Source: Bremerella sp. JC817
Lineage (GTDB): Bacteria > Planctomycetota > Planctomycetia > Pirellulales > Pirellulaceae
Assembly: GCF_040718835.1 (NCBI RefSeq)
Contig: NZ_JBFEFG010000266.1
Location: forward strand, 274,292 to 338,291
Reading direction: 5' to 3'
DNA length: 64,000 nucleotides
A model generated the notes under the pieces. That model did not search any database. It saw only the letters and a program-made list of their open reading frames with translations, and was not told where the DNA came from. The position numbers were made by a program, and so were the translations under genes. Each line of letters begins with the position of its first letter. Within the stretch, counting starts at the first letter, position 1. This document shows, piece by piece, positions 10,411 through 20,379 of this stretch.

Positions 10411-11802
10411 CTACGGGTTGGTGGGTTTGCCCATTTGCTTCTGAAGTTGCTCGGAAAGCTGCTCGACCGTCGCGCTTTGTTGGGCCTGCTCGACAATGTT
10501 GTTGTCTTCCGCCGGATCGCTCTTCTCGTCGTACAGCATCGTCGCGTGAACCCCGTTCTGCTTGGTGGAATACTCGGTGTAGCGATAACCGTCGGTACGG
10601 ATGGTGTCGCCTGCCAGGAACCGGCCAATCGCAAACGGCTTGCCGGCTGCGGTCGGATCTTTCAGCAGCGGAACGAAGCTGGTGCCCTGGCAATGTTCTG
10701 GAGTATCGAGACCGCACAGTTCGCACAGCGAAGGGTAGATATCGATGAACTCGGTCAACGCTGCCGTCTTTTGTCCGGCGTACTTGCCAGGGACTTTCAC
10801 GATCAACGGAGCATGCATCGAAGTTTCAAAGCAGGAATGTTTGCACCACAGGGTATGCTCGCCCAGGTTCCAGCCATGATCGCCCCACAACACCACGATG
10901 GTGTTGTCCGACAGTTCCAGGCGATCGAGTTCGTCCAGCAGGCGTCCGATGTTCGCATCGGTATAGCTGACGCACGCGTAGTAACCATGGATCATGCTCT
11001 TGGCGGTTTCGTCGCTGACAGGGCCCTTCTTGGGGATCCCCGCGTAAGCTCGCAGTTCGCCAGAGCTGTGGATCGCAGCATCCGGAGCATTCTTGGGACG
11101 ATGGTATGTTTCCGGAAGATCGATCTTCTCGGCATCGTACAGGTCCCAGTATTTCTGCGGGGCGACGAACGGCAGATGGGGCTTGAAGAAACCGACCGCC
11201 AGGAAGAAGGGTTTGTCCTGCTCTTTCAAACGCTGCAAGTCTTCAATCGTCTTGCGAGCCAGCTTGCCGTCGCGGTAAAAGTCGTCCGGAACATCGGCCG
11301 CTTCGACCGGAGGACCATAGCCTTTGGTGGTGGTCTTCGTCGCGGCGATGCTTTCTTTCAGCTTGAAGGTCGGACCCTTGGGACGCCAAGGCTTTTCGGA
11401 CCAGCCATGCTCGTTGTCTTGCGGGTGATGGAAGATCTTGCCGTTGGAAACCGTGTGGTAGCCCGCCTCTTTGAACCAGGTGTTCAGCGTGGTGATGTTC
11501 GGCACTTCTTCCTCGGCCGAGGCAAGGTGCGTGATGAAGCGATCGCGCGCAGGGCGAATGCTGGTCAGCAGCGCCGCCCTAGAGGCACCGCAGGTCGGAA
11601 CCATGCAATAAGCTCGCTCGAAGAGGGTTCCCTGGCCGGCCAAACGGTCGATATTGGGTGTCACCATATGCGACTTCCCGTAGCAGCCGAGTTCGGGACG
11701 GAGGTCGTCGACAGCAATAAACAACACGTTTGGTCGATCGGCCGCGGCCAGTGTTGGGGTAAGAAACACAACCAGCATCCAGGCAAGGAAGGGACGAGCC
11801 AT
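10411..11802 (-). CDS. Secreted sulfatase, iduronate-2-sulfatase type
   Basis: 463 residues from the ATG at 11802. The N-terminus MARPFLAWMLVVFLTPTLAA is a signal peptide, cleaved near ADRPN. VLFIAVDDLRPELGCYG carries the metal-binding Asp pair (32-33). PTCGASRAALLTS holds the sulfatase signature, in which Cys71 is converted to formylglycine; the motif is C-x-A-S-R rather than C-x-P-x-R. WGDHGWNLGEH supplies further metal ligands. The family removes sulfate esters from polysaccharides, and planctomycetes carry many such enzymes. The alternative start at 11826 would add eight residues ahead of the signal peptide. Confidence 0.92.
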   Translation of the reverse strand: MARPFLAWMLVVFLTPTLAAADRPNVLFIAVDDLRPELGCYGKSHMVTPNIDRLAGQGTLFERAYCMVPTCGASRAALLTSIRPARDRFITHLASAEEEVPNITTLNTWFKEAGYHTVSNGKIFHHPQDNEHGWSEKPWRPKGPTFKLKESIAATKTTTKGYGPPVEAADVPDDFYRDGKLARKTIEDLQRLKEQDKPFFLAVGFFKPHLPFVAPQKYWDLYDAEKIDLPETYHRPKNAPDAAIHSSGELRAYAGIPKKGPVSDETAKSMIHGYYACVSYTDANIGRLLDELDRLELSDNTIVVLWGDHGWNLGEHTLWCKHSCFETSMHAPLIVKVPGKYAGQKTAALTEFIDIYPSLCELCGLDTPEHCQGTSFVPLLKDPTAAGKPFAIGRFLAGDTIRTDGYRYTEYSTKQNGVHATMLYDEKSDPAEDNNIVEQAQQSATVEQLSEQLQKQMGKPTNP

Positions 11803-12257
11803 GGGAGCAGTTTCCCTTTGGAGCAAGAAAGGTGGAAAGTAGTGGAGAAGAAAGACGCATTCTTCCCCAGAAGAGTGGAAAGAGGCAAGTGGATGGCCGA
11901 CTTGGCATTGGGGGAATCAGATCGGCACTCTCGGTTTTTTAACAAAAGACCTTATGGATGTACATGTAAATTAGTAAGGACTGTATGAATAATGTTTCAT
12001 TGGATTTTGCCGTAGCCGGTGATATTCTTCAGAAATCGCTTGGCGCGGTAAGCGAGACTTAATCGGCAAGACAGCCTCCTTGTCGGTCATCTTATCTTGT
12101 CTTGATTCCCGCAATGCGATTTGACGACTTATCCGTATCGTTTTTTACTTCCCTGTCGTATCGAGGTCTGCATAAGCGGGCCTTATGAATCACGTACTAA
12201 GCGCCTCATAAATCTTGGTCGTGGTCCAGCCTCCTCTTATCCAAAAGGTTCAATCCC
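11803..12257. other. Intergenic region between divergent sulfatase and DUF1559 genes
   Basis: 455 bases with no convincing gene. The part from about 11930 to 12190 is AT-richer than its surroundings and probably holds promoters for both flanking genes. I could not identify a clear -35/-10 pair or a riboswitch. Confidence 0.5.
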
Positions 12258-13217
12258 ATGTGCGCTTCCACGAAAACCTGGAATCGACGTGTTTCACGTC
12301 GCGGTTTCACTCTGGTCGAATTGCTGGTGGTCATCGCCATCATTGGCGTGTTGATCGCGTTGTTACTTCCTGCCGTGCAGCAAGCACGTGAGGCAGCTCG
12401 ACGTATGCAGTGCACCAATCAGCAGAAACAACTCGCCTTGGCCATGCACAACCATCACGACACCTACGGCAAGTTGCCAGGCGGAAGTTACCGCAACTCG
12501 GACTGGGGTCGCGACTCGTACTCGTGGTACTGCTTCATTCTGCCGTTCATCGAAGAAAACGCGATGTACGAAGAGTTGAACCTGAACGAAAAGATCAACG
12601 GCGGTTCCTCGGTTCGCAGCTACGCTCGTATGCAGCTGCTTGACTCGATGTTGTGCCCCTCGGACGACTCGAAGATTCAGGAACAAGGTTCCGACAACTG
12701 GCAGAATTCGCTGCATAACTATGTGGTGTGCTACGGCGATGCGAACTTCAACTCGGGCATCGCACCATGGAATCAGGTCGATGGCTACGCGGGCAAGGCT
12801 GGCATGTTCGTTCCTGAGAAGCAAGCCGGTCTGCGGGATGCCACCGATGGTCTCTCGAACACGCTGTTGTTCTCGGAAATCATCACCCCAGCAGAAGAAG
12901 ACTACTGGAGCAGCATCGGCCGTACGCAGGTTTCGATGGGTGCTGGTTTCACCACTTACCTGACGCCAAATGCCGACGCCAACGATCGCACCAATCGTTG
13001 CCACTTGAACCTCGGGGGCAACCTGGGTGCCAAGTGCACCGCCCATGCCGACTGGGATTGGGGTGCCAACGTGGTCGCGCCACGCAGCTGGCATCCAGGC
13101 GGCGTGAATGTCGCCATGTCGGACGGCTCGGTTCGCTTCATGCCTGAAACGATCAACCTGACGGTTTGGCGTGGACTGGGAACCCGAAACGGCGGCGAAG
13201 TGTTGTCGGACTTCTAA
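12258..13217 (+). CDS. DUF1559 protein with type IV pilin-like N-terminus
   Basis: 319 residues. The N-terminal RRGFTLVELLVVIAIIGVLI (residues 14-33) is a prepilin/pseudopilin cleavage and methylation motif followed by a hydrophobic helix; QQAREAARRMQC follows, as in nearly all planctomycete DUF1559 proteins. The C-terminal HPGGVNVAMSDGSVRF is the H-x9-DG signature of the family. These proteins are expanded in planctomycetes, and their exact role (surface or secretion pseudopilins) is unproven. An AAGG ribosome-binding sequence lies about 10 bases before the ATG. The small lipoprotein gene 57 bases downstream is a common companion. Confidence 0.95.
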   Translation: MCASTKTWNRRVSRRGFTLVELLVVIAIIGVLIALLLPAVQQAREAARRMQCTNQQKQLALAMHNHHDTYGKLPGGSYRNSDWGRDSYSWYCFILPFIEENAMYEELNLNEKINGGSSVRSYARMQLLDSMLCPSDDSKIQEQGSDNWQNSLHNYVVCYGDANFNSGIAPWNQVDGYAGKAGMFVPEKQAGLRDATDGLSNTLLFSEIITPAEEDYWSSIGRTQVSMGAGFTTYLTPNADANDRTNRCHLNLGGNLGAKCTAHADWDWGANVVAPRSWHPGGVNVAMSDGSVRFMPETINLTVWRGLGTRNGGEVLSDF

Positions 13218-13274
13218 ACGACACGGCACCTAAACCCCTCAAACGCCCATCATCAAATTCGGAGTTCAATAGTC

Positions 13275-13751
13275 ATGGCAACTACCACACTACGCAGCCT
13301 GAGCCTGGCGGCCCTGCTGCTTGCCGTTGGCCTCGTCGGCTGCAACGGTGACGGCAAAGTGGCGATCCAAGGGACGGCTACTTGGAATGGAGAGCCAATC
13401 GAAAAGGGCTACATCGAACTACAGCCCATCGGCGAAGGGCACTTTGCCAGCGCCGAGATCTCCAATGGAAAGTTCACCGTGCAGACCTCGCCTGGCAAAC
13501 GCCTGGTGAAGGTGACCGCCGAAAAGGTGATCGGCCAAACCGAGCCAACCGAACGGATTCCGGAATCGAAGCCGATTCTGTTTCAGTTCGTGCCACCCAA
13601 GTACAACTCGGAGTCGAAGTATGAAGTCGATATCGCGGCGAACAGCCCAAGTCTCGATATCAAGCTGGATGGCGAAGAGCTGAAGCCGCAAAACGGTATC
13701 TCGGCAGAAGATCGTCGCAAGATGAATTTGCAAACGAGCGGTCGTCGCTAG
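13275..13751 (+). CDS. Small lipoprotein, companion of DUF1559
   Basis: 158 residues. A signal peptide ends in the lipobox LVGC with Cys23 as the lipidation site. The mature part (IQGTATWNGEPIEKGYIELQPIG) looks like a carboxypeptidase-regulatory or transthyretin-like beta-sandwich, as in many planctomycete lipoproteins that follow DUF1559 genes. It is probably co-transcribed with the DUF1559 gene. The function is unknown. Confidence 0.85.
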   Translation: MATTTLRSLSLAALLLAVGLVGCNGDGKVAIQGTATWNGEPIEKGYIELQPIGEGHFASAEISNGKFTVQTSPGKRLVKVTAEKVIGQTEPTERIPESKPILFQFVPPKYNSESKYEVDIAANSPSLDIKLDGEELKPQNGISAEDRRKMNLQTSGRR

Positions 13752-14002
13752 ACGACTGAGCTTTGATCAACTCGATCAGCATCAAGCGGGCTCGAGCACC
13801 TTTCCTGGTAACTGGCAGAAGACAGGAAAAGTCGCTCGGTCCGCTTTATTTATGCGCGGTGCTTTCGATTTCAAGCGGAACCGAGGAAAAACAGGGCGAT
13901 TCGTTGACTCACCGATGCTGAGATTCCAGAATGAGGGCCTTCCCCGTCCCGCCCCAGGGACCAAGCCATGCTTGTTCCTCGCCCCATTCTCGAGCTCTAC
14001 CC

Positions 14003-15475
14003 ATGCTGCGTTCTTTCTGTGCCCTGTTAATGCTGTGTCTGTTGGCGACCTCTAGCTTTGCGGAAGGCAAGCCAGACCGATTGCCCAATGTCATTTTGAT
14101 CGTGCCAGACGACATGGGCTTCGCCGACATGAGCAGCCAGGGTGCGAAAGGCTTCAGCACTCCGAACCTCGATAAACTGGCCGGCCAGGGAACTCGCTTC
14201 ACCAGCTTTTATGTTGCTCAGCCGGTCTGTACCGCGAGCCGAGCCGCCTTCATGAGTGGCTGTTATCCAAACCGAGTCAGTCTGCAGGGCGCCTTGAACC
14301 ATACCAGTAAGAACGGGATTCATCCCGACGAGTACCTGCTGCCCGAGATGTTCAAAGATCTGGGTTATGCGACTGCCGGGATGGGGAAGTGGCACCTTGG
14401 CACGGTCCTCGATTTCTGGCCGACACGCAACGGTTTCGATGAGTGGTTCGGCACGCCTTACTCGAACGACAATACGAAGTACCATCCGGTGCTTGCCGAC
14501 GAGATGCCACCTTTTCCGTTGTATGAAGGGGAGAGGGTTATCGAGCTCGACCCGGACCAAAGTTTGTTCACGCGTCGACTCACCGAGAAAGCGATTTCGT
14601 TCATCGAACGGAATCAAAATCGCCCGTTCTTCTTATATCTTCCCCAGATCATGCCGCACGTGCCGATCTTTGCGTCGGAAAGCTTCCGGGGGCGTAGCGA
14701 ACGTGGTTTGTATGGCGACGTGATCGAAGAGCTCGACTGGTCGGTGGGACAATTAATGCGAACGCTTGATCGCTTGAAGCTGACCGACGACACGATCGTA
14801 ATCTTCTTCAGCGACAACGGACCATGGCCAAGTTACGGCGAGCATGCTGGCGATGCCGGGCCTTTCCGCGAAGGAAAGCTGACCACGTTTGAAGGGGGCG
14901 TTCGCGTTCCGTGCATCATGCGGTGGCCGGGGCATATCCCAGCCGACCAGGTTTGCGACGAACCGATCATGGCGATCGATCTGTTGCCGACGCTTGCTCA
15001 GATTGTCGGCGGTCAGATGCCAACGAAAAAGATCGACGGTCTCGACGTGACCGACGTCCTAACGAAAACGGATGCGAAGTCACCGCATGAAGCGTTGTTC
15101 TTTTACGCTGGCACGGAACTTCAGGCAGTCCGCAGCGGCAAATGGAAGCTGCACTTCCCCCATCCCTACATTACGCCAGCCGGCGAACCAGGGAAAGGTG
15201 GCAAGCCTTCGAACTGGGGAAACAATCAGGCCCAATCGATCACCCAAAGTGGCATCCGTGGGATTGCCAGTCGGCATGGTGGCCGCGTGGAAGACATTGA
15301 ACTGAGCCTGTTTGATCTCAGCAACGATCCAGGCGAAACCAAGAACGTCGCCGATCAGCATCCGGATGTCGTCGCTCGCTTAAAGAAGCTGGCAGAACCA
15401 ATCCGGGCTGATCTGGGGGATTCGCTCAACGGCGTCGAGGGCACTGGGATCCGCGCCGCTGGTTGGGTGAACTAG
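14003..15475 (+). CDS. Secreted arylsulfatase
   Basis: 490 residues from the ATG at 14003, where MLRSFCALLMLCLLATSSFA is a signal peptide; a reading from 13931 adds 24 residues that spoil it. NVILIVPDDMGFADM holds the metal-binding Asp pair and PVCTASRAAFMSG the formylglycine site (Cys76). GMGKWHLG and FFSDNGPWPSYGEH are further conserved arylsulfatase A blocks. It is likely to act in the periplasm or outside the cell on sulfated glycans. It ends 15 bases from the converging minus-strand gene. It differs in type from the iduronate-sulfatase-like enzyme at 10411-11802. Confidence 0.94.
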   Translation: MLRSFCALLMLCLLATSSFAEGKPDRLPNVILIVPDDMGFADMSSQGAKGFSTPNLDKLAGQGTRFTSFYVAQPVCTASRAAFMSGCYPNRVSLQGALNHTSKNGIHPDEYLLPEMFKDLGYATAGMGKWHLGTVLDFWPTRNGFDEWFGTPYSNDNTKYHPVLADEMPPFPLYEGERVIELDPDQSLFTRRLTEKAISFIERNQNRPFFLYLPQIMPHVPIFASESFRGRSERGLYGDVIEELDWSVGQLMRTLDRLKLTDDTIVIFFSDNGPWPSYGEHAGDAGPFREGKLTTFEGGVRVPCIMRWPGHIPADQVCDEPIMAIDLLPTLAQIVGGQMPTKKIDGLDVTDVLTKTDAKSPHEALFFYAGTELQAVRSGKWKLHFPHPYITPAGEPGKGGKPSNWGNNQAQSITQSGIRGIASRHGGRVEDIELSLFDLSNDPGETKNVADQHPDVVARLKKLAEPIRADLGDSLNGVEGTGIRAAGWVN

Positions 15476-15490
15476 GCCACGGTGAGGTGC

Positions 15491-16141
15491 TTACCCCATT
15501 TCCGCGATCAGTAGATTGGGGTGGTCGGACTGCGCGATGCGATCAATGCCGGCAACGAGCCGTGGAAAGTCGACCCGTGCAACCAATCGCGACAATCGAA
15601 ACGCGTCACCCGGTAGATTCAGCTTTCGAGCGGCGGCCATGACTCGGTCGTCCGCGTAAGGATAGACCTCATGCCAGAGGCCTTGAATCTCGCGGAGAAA
15701 GATATCAGCTCCCGATTTGCCGACGCCATTAAACTGCCGCAACAAGCGGTGTTCCATCGCAACATCGTGCCCCGCTTCAGCTCGAAGCTGTCTGAGATCG
15801 CCATAGTATCGCCGCAGCAAGAACTCGGCGGTCTTACCAAGTTGCTTCGAGCCTTGCAGGTTGAGTTGCTCGTAGCCATGCGTGCCGATCACTTCGGCCC
15901 GCGTATCGCGCGACGCTTCTGCCATCTTTTTCGGTGTATCGAGGGCTGCCTTTCGGAGCGCAGCGGTCGCCTGAAGCGCTTTGTCATTCTCGACCGGCGA
16001 ACTCATCAAGACCGAAGCACTTAACAATTGAAACAATGGGGCAGGGGCATCGCGTAAGCGAATACCGGCTTGCTGTGCGTAGGTTTGTCCGTGGTTGTTG
16101 AGAATTGCCTTGGCGATGGCCTTCTGAGGTAGCGGGGTCAT
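15491..16141 (-). CDS. HhH DNA-glycosylase-like protein (endonuclease III fold)
   Basis: 216 residues from the ATG at 16141, which has a strong AGGAG ribosome-binding site eight bases upstream (the ATG at 16159 has none). The segment LLRQFNGVGKSGADIFLREI is a helix-hairpin-helix. The overall all-helical pattern fits the endonuclease III superfamily. I do not see the catalytic Lys of EndoIII with confidence, nor its C-terminal iron-sulfur cysteines. It may repair DNA bases or may have lost activity. Confidence 0.75.
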   Translation of the reverse strand: MTPLPQKAIAKAILNNHGQTYAQQAGIRLRDAPAPLFQLLSASVLMSSPVENDKALQATAALRKAALDTPKKMAEASRDTRAEVIGTHGYEQLNLQGSKQLGKTAEFLLRRYYGDLRQLRAEAGHDVAMEHRLLRQFNGVGKSGADIFLREIQGLWHEVYPYADDRVMAAARKLNLPGDAFRLSRLVARVDFPRLVAGIDRIAQSDHPNLLIAEMG

Positions 16142-16260
16142 CGTTATTCTCCTTCTCAAGTTGGGTTTCCGTCTAAAAGAGTCAGTGCAAGCCTTATGCC
16201 ATTAAGGGCTAAAACCAAGACCTAGGCGCTTCTTCTGCGAAATGACCTGCAATCCGCCTC

Positions 16261-16296
16261 AATCTGGTCGTGAATACCTCAACTTACGACCAGATT
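16261..16296. repeat. 11-bp inverted repeat between two minus-strand genes
   Basis: AATCTGGTCGT and ACGACCAGATT form a perfect 11-bp dyad with a 14-base spacer. It lies 41 bases downstream of the gene ending at 16337 and 120 bases upstream of the HhH gene start. Without a T run it is as likely an operator as a terminator. Confidence 0.5.
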
Positions 16297-16336
16297 TAGG
16301 TTCATGCGGCGGCGTTCGATGCGGGATGAGCCGATT

Positions 16337-16807
16337 TCAACCAGCGTTCACGACGCGATAGTCTGTCATAAAGAAATTGGCAGCGGGCCGCTGGTGAGGC
16401 TCTGTTGCCAAGTCGATGTGGAAGATCGTGTAGGGATACGAAACGTCGATCTCTTCGTCTTCGAGCTGGCTCATCATCTGACCGGCCGCTTCGACATCGA
16501 ACCGTGCGTAGTGAAAGCCAGGGAAGCTTTTCAGCGGAAGATAGAGGGATTCGCGAATCGCCACGACATTCGCTGGCTCAAGCAGTTCGGGCCGCGAAGG
16601 GGAATGGCTCGTCGGCAAACCAACACCCATGCCGACCGGGAAGACCTCGACCAGATGGTGCTTCCCGATTTCATGAATCGATGCTTCGCAAGCGATGTCG
16701 GCGATCCCTGCGAGTGAGATCGTCAGCGAAGCGTAATGTCGAGCGATCTGACTTGCCAACGCCGCGTTCGAGGCACAATCAACACCAAGCGTGTGAATGA
16801 TCGCCAT
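16337..16807 (-). CDS. Uncharacterised protein (156 residues)
   Basis: Soluble protein beginning MAIIHTLGVDCASNAALA, with no signal peptide or membrane segment and no motif that I recognise. It ends 15 bases before the phosphodiesterase gene on the same strand (stop at 16823), so it is probably the last gene of the dapB operon. Confidence 0.7.
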   Translation of the reverse strand: MAIIHTLGVDCASNAALASQIARHYASLTISLAGIADIACEASIHEIGKHHLVEVFPVGMGVGLPTSHSPSRPELLEPANVVAIRESLYLPLKSFPGFHYARFDVEAAGQMMSQLEDEEIDVSYPYTIFHIDLATEPHQRPAANFFMTDYRVVNAG

Positions 16808-16822
16808 CGTTCGCTCCGTCGA

Positions 16823-17638
16823 CTACTCAGGCGTGCTGGAGTCGCTGTGATTGAGGAACTCGCTCAGCTTTTCCAGGTCGTCAGTGCCGATTAAGTCGAC
16901 GCCTGCCGACTGAAGCATTGCCCAGAACTTCGGATCTTCCGGGGTGCCCCAGAAGCGAAGCTGGCGACCTTTGGCGTGTGTCTTCTCGACGATCTCTTTT
17001 AGCTTGGCTTGTTCGGCATCCGGCATCGGGCCTTGGCCTTTCCACTTGAAGTGGCTGCCCCACTTGTCGCTGATCACCGGCATCAGTTCGGCAGGCCAGT
17101 TGGCGTTCAAGTCGGACAAGCGACCATCGAGCCCGACGCGACGTGGGTTGGCCTCGGCGACCGCTTTCTTGGGACGATCGCCACTGATCACGACGGTCAC
17201 GGCTTTCTCTTGATGCTTGCCATCTTCGGTGACCGAGATGAAGTCGTACTGGGCGAGCAACTTCTCAAGCGCGGCGTAGACCTCTTCGCCGTTCGTTTTG
17301 ATGTCGATCATCAGAATGAATGGCTTCGGAGTTTCATAGACGTGGCCACCGTTCGCCTCGATCCGTTCTTTGAGCGGGTCGAGGTAGAGCGAAGTCAACG
17401 AACGATTGGTTCGCAGTTCCCAGCGTTCGTGCCCAACCAACAGTTGTCCTTGAACCAGGTAGATGTCGGCTTCAACGTTGCAAAAGCCTTGGTCCAAGGC
17501 GTCGAGCAAGGGACGCTTGTGGTAATAGTCGTTATGAGCGTGCGCTTGCGGCAGAGGCGTTTGTCCAAAAGCCGAAGCGGCAAACAGCGCGGTCGCCAGA
17601 AGCACCGCGCTGAAGATTCGATCAATCGAGCAGAGCAT
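16823..17638 (-). CDS. Exported PLC-like phosphodiesterase (TIM-barrel type)
   Basis: 271 residues from the ATG at 17638. MLCSIDRIFSAVLLATALFA is a signal peptide, cleaved near FGQ. AHAHNDYYHKRPLLDALDQG and then FCNVEADIYLVQGQLLVGH match the substrate and metal site of glycerophosphodiester/PI-PLC-type phosphodiesterases (His35, Asp37, Glu57, Asp59). The product probably cleaves phosphodiesters in the periplasm. Its ATG overlaps the dapB stop codon by one base (TAATG), so translation is probably coupled; the metabolic reason for pairing with dapB is unclear. Confidence 0.8.
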   Translation of the reverse strand: MLCSIDRIFSAVLLATALFAASAFGQTPLPQAHAHNDYYHKRPLLDALDQGFCNVEADIYLVQGQLLVGHERWELRTNRSLTSLYLDPLKERIEANGGHVYETPKPFILMIDIKTNGEEVYAALEKLLAQYDFISVTEDGKHQEKAVTVVISGDRPKKAVAEANPRRVGLDGRLSDLNANWPAELMPVISDKWGSHFKWKGQGPMPDAEQAKLKEIVEKTHAKGRQLRFWGTPEDPKFWAMLQSAGVDLIGTDDLEKLSEFLNHSDSSTPE

Positions 17639-18432
17639 TACAGACCCAATACGTCGTTCATGTTGTAAAGGCCAGCCGGCTTGCCGGCAGCGAATTTGGC
17701 GGCTTGCAGTGCACCCGTCGCATAGCAATCGCGGTTGCTGGCGCGAACGGTCATTTCAATCGTTTCACCGAGCAGGCCGAAGATGATGGTGTGTTCGCCT
17801 GGGTTGTCGCCGGTGCGGATCGCATGGTAGGCGATCTCGTTATGAGGGCGTGCGCCTGGGCGCCCTTCGCGACCATGGACGAACTCGGTAATGCCCATCT
17901 TCGCGGCGATCAGTTCACCGAACCGCAGGGCGGTACCGCTCGGGCTGTCTTCCTTAAAGCGATGGTGTCGTTCCAGGACTTCGACATCGGCCCCGCCAGG
18001 AATGTCTTTCAGGGCTTCCGCGGCGATCTCGCACAGCTTCATGGTCAAGTTGACCGTCGTGCTCATGCTCGGAGCCCAGACGACCGGAATCACGCTGGCT
18101 GCTTCGCGAATCTTGGCCTGATGTTCTTCTTCCAGACCGGTGGTTGCCATCACCAGGGCCGCCTTGGCATGCACGGCGCGTTCGACGGCGGCATGGGCTC
18201 CGGCGGGAACCGAGAAGTCAATGATCGCGGAATACTGAGCGTCGGTTTCTTCCTGCAGCGGAACGCCCAACTCGCCAATGCCTGCCACGACGCCGGCATC
18301 TTGACCAAACTTGGCATGCCCTGCGTGTTCAAAGCAGGCGACGATATCAAGCGACTTGTCTTGGCTGCCCAAGGCAACCAGGCGTTGCCCCATGCGTCCG
18401 GCAGCTCCGTTGATGGCGATACGAGTAGCCAT
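17638..18432 (-). CDS. dapB: 4-hydroxy-tetrahydrodipicolinate reductase
   Basis: 264 residues. INGAAGRMGQR (residues 7-17) is the nucleotide-binding loop, and ERHHRFKEDSPSGTA contains the catalytic His and Lys with the PSGTA substrate motif, all diagnostic of DapB. The enzyme reduces HTPA to tetrahydrodipicolinate in lysine and diaminopimelate synthesis. It lies downstream of thrC, another aspartate-family gene, on the same strand, separated by 196 bases containing two stem-loops. Confidence 0.97.
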   Translation of the reverse strand: MATRIAINGAAGRMGQRLVALGSQDKSLDIVACFEHAGHAKFGQDAGVVAGIGELGVPLQEETDAQYSAIIDFSVPAGAHAAVERAVHAKAALVMATTGLEEEHQAKIREAASVIPVVWAPSMSTTVNLTMKLCEIAAEALKDIPGGADVEVLERHHRFKEDSPSGTALRFGELIAAKMGITEFVHGREGRPGARPHNEIAYHAIRTGDNPGEHTIIFGLLGETIEMTVRASNRDCYATGALQAAKFAAGKPAGLYNMNDVLGL

Positions 18433-18539
18433 GGCGAATTACTTTCGTGCGGAAAATGCAAAGGTAGAGGTGCGCGCGGCAGAGGCGATCGCACCGGAAA
18501 GCAGAACACTATTCTACAACAGACCGGGCAACCGAGGAT

Positions 18540-18607
18540 CGGGGGCGAATATACGCCCCCGTGCCCAACCATCTGGCGGGTGCGAGATATCAAGCGGACT
18601 CGCACCC
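18540..18607 (-). terminator. Two tandem stem-loops after thrC
   Basis: First hairpin: GGGTGCGAG and CTCGCACCC, 9 bp with a 12-base loop (18578-18607), 22 bases after the thrC stop. Second: CGGGGGCG and CGCCCCCG, 8 bp with a 6-base loop (18540-18561). Neither has a T run. Together they would separate thrC from dapB transcription or protect 3' ends. Confidence 0.5.
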
Positions 18608-18628
18608 GTGTGGATCTGACGGCCCAGA

Positions 18629-20029
18629 TTAGCCGTAAAGCTGAATGGCCTGGACGATGTCGTTCATGTCGTTCTTCACGGCAACGGCGCGGTTGGCGAA
18701 CGTCGCTCGTTTGACACCACGACTGCCGAGGACTTTGTTGAAGTTCTCTTGGTCGGTCGTGTGATAGGCGACCGTCGCGGTCGGATCTTTCAGTAAGTGA
18801 CCGGTCAGGATGCAGACCACGCGATCGCTCGGGGCGATGACCCCTTGTTCCCGCAGAATCTTAGCGCCGGCGACGCTCGCGGCACTGGCTGGTTCGCAGC
18901 CCATACCACCGGCACCTACCTGGCTCTTGGCATCCATGATCTCTTGATCCGAAACCTGGCGAACGACGCCGTCACAGTCGTTCAGCGCCCGCAAGCACTT
19001 GTGCAAGTTGACCGGACGATTGATTTCAATCGCACTGGCCAAGGTCGAAGCCTTGCGCTGTTCGGCATCCATCTTGGAGTAGTATTCGCCGATGGTGTCG
19101 CGAGGATACTTGCCATCGTTCCAGCGAACGTTGTGGACGTTGTACAACTGGTCGAGCGTATCGGCACCGCTGGCGTTGATGACCGCCAGGCGAGGAATAC
19201 GCGAGATCAGGCCCAGCTCTTTCAGTTCGGCGAAGGCCTTGCCAAAGGCACTGCTGTTACCAAGGTTGCCGCCAGGAACAACGATCCAATCTGGCGGTTC
19301 CCACTGCAAGGCTTCCAGCACGCGGAACATGACCGACTTCTGGCCTTCCAGGCGGAAAGGATTCACGCTGTTGACCAGGTAGATTCCCATGTCCTTGCTG
19401 ACTTCTTTCACGCGGGCCATGGCGTCGTCGAAGTCGCCGGCGATCTGCAGGGTCAACGCACCGTAGTCGAGTGCCTGAGACAGCTTGCCGTACGAGATCT
19501 TGCCGCTGCCGATGAAGATGACGGCCTTCATCAAGCGAGTGACGCTGCAGTACATCGCGAGCGAAGCACTGGTGTTACCGGTTGACGCACAAGCAGCTCG
19601 CTTGGCACCCACCATCCGGGCATGGGTGAACGCGGCGGTCATGCCGTTGTCTTTGAAGCTGCCGCTGGGGTTCATCCCTTCGTACTGCAGATGCAGCTTG
19701 CCGGAATCGAGTCCGACGAACTTGCCGACATGGTCGGTCTGCTGCAGCAGCGTCTGACCTTCGCCCAGCGTGACGATTTGTTCGTCCGAGGCGAAAGGGA
19801 AGAGCGAACGAAAACGCCACACACCGCTGAAGTTGAGCGGGTTGGTGCGTTTGGCCCAGTTGGCTTCGATGTCCTTCCAGGTCTTGGGAGGAGCAAGGCG
19901 GTCCCAGTCGTAGGCGATATCGAGCAGATCGCCACATGAGGGACAGGCAACAAGGGTTTGGGAAACGTCGTACGTACTGCCGCACTCGGGCGAGATGCAG
20001 CGTTGGAACACGGCTGAGGTGGTGGTCAC
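18629..20029 (-). CDS. thrC: Threonine synthase
   Basis: 466 residues. The N-terminus carries a zinc ribbon (Cys11, Cys16, Cys29, Cys32), followed by the PLP-dependent fold with [11 protein letters not shown] (Lys126 binds PLP), STGNTSAS, and the C-terminal [14 protein letters not shown]. It converts O-phosphohomoserine to threonine. The zinc ribbon is typical of the longer class found in archaea and many deep-branching bacteria. The gene is transcribed away from 20380. Confidence 0.95.
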   Translation of the reverse strand: MTTTSAVFQRCISPECGSTYDVSQTLVACPSCGDLLDIAYDWDRLAPPKTWKDIEANWAKRTNPLNFSGVWRFRSLFPFASDEQIVTLGEGQTLLQQTDHVGKFVGLDSGKLHLQYEGMNPSGSFKDNGMTAAFTHARMVGAKRAACASTGNTSASLAMYCSVTRLMKAVIFIGSGKISYGKLSQALDYGALTLQIAGDFDDAMARVKEVSKDMGIYLVNSVNPFRLEGQKSVMFRVLEALQWEPPDWIVVPGGNLGNSSAFGKAFAELKELGLISRIPRLAVINASGADTLDQLYNVHNVRWNDGKYPRDTIGEYYSKMDAEQRKASTLASAIEINRPVNLHKCLRALNDCDGVVRQVSDQEIMDAKSQVGAGGMGCEPASAASVAGAKILREQGVIAPSDRVVCILTGHLLKDPTATVAYHTTDQENFNKVLGSRGVKRATFANRAVAVKNDMNDIVQAIQLYG

Positions 20030-20379
20030 GCTAACAGTTGCTTGGGGTCAGGAGGTTTCAGTGGTGACGGGAGACGCGTCGCCGCGCCGCAGTATGCCCG
20101 AATGGTTGTTTTCCTTGAGTTTAGAACATGTTGGCGATTCTACCGAAGTAGAGCGTCCTCCGAAAAGAACGGTTCGCCAGGAAAAATATCAGACAACTTC
20201 GGCAAAAACCGTGATCAGGGCAAGTAAAAACGCGCAGATGACCAGGTTCGATGGGACGCGGAAGCAGCCGATCGCGTGGGCGTGCAATTCAAATGGGGGA
20301 TGGGTAAGCTATCCCATGAATTGGCTGGTTTGCTCGTCGCTCGACGGAAACCCCTCGAACTTTCCAAGGAACCTGTCGG
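20030..20379. other. Intergenic region between thrC and a divergent gene
   Basis: 350 bases. No gene, RNA or attenuator hairpin stands out. It should hold the promoters of thrC and of the gene at 20380, but no clear consensus boxes are seen. Confidence 0.4.

Noticed and set aside
10315..11988. 557-codon plus-strand ORF
   Set aside because: It lies opposite the sulfatase gene, which has a signal peptide and active-site motif; the antisense frame has neither domain nor ribosome-binding site.
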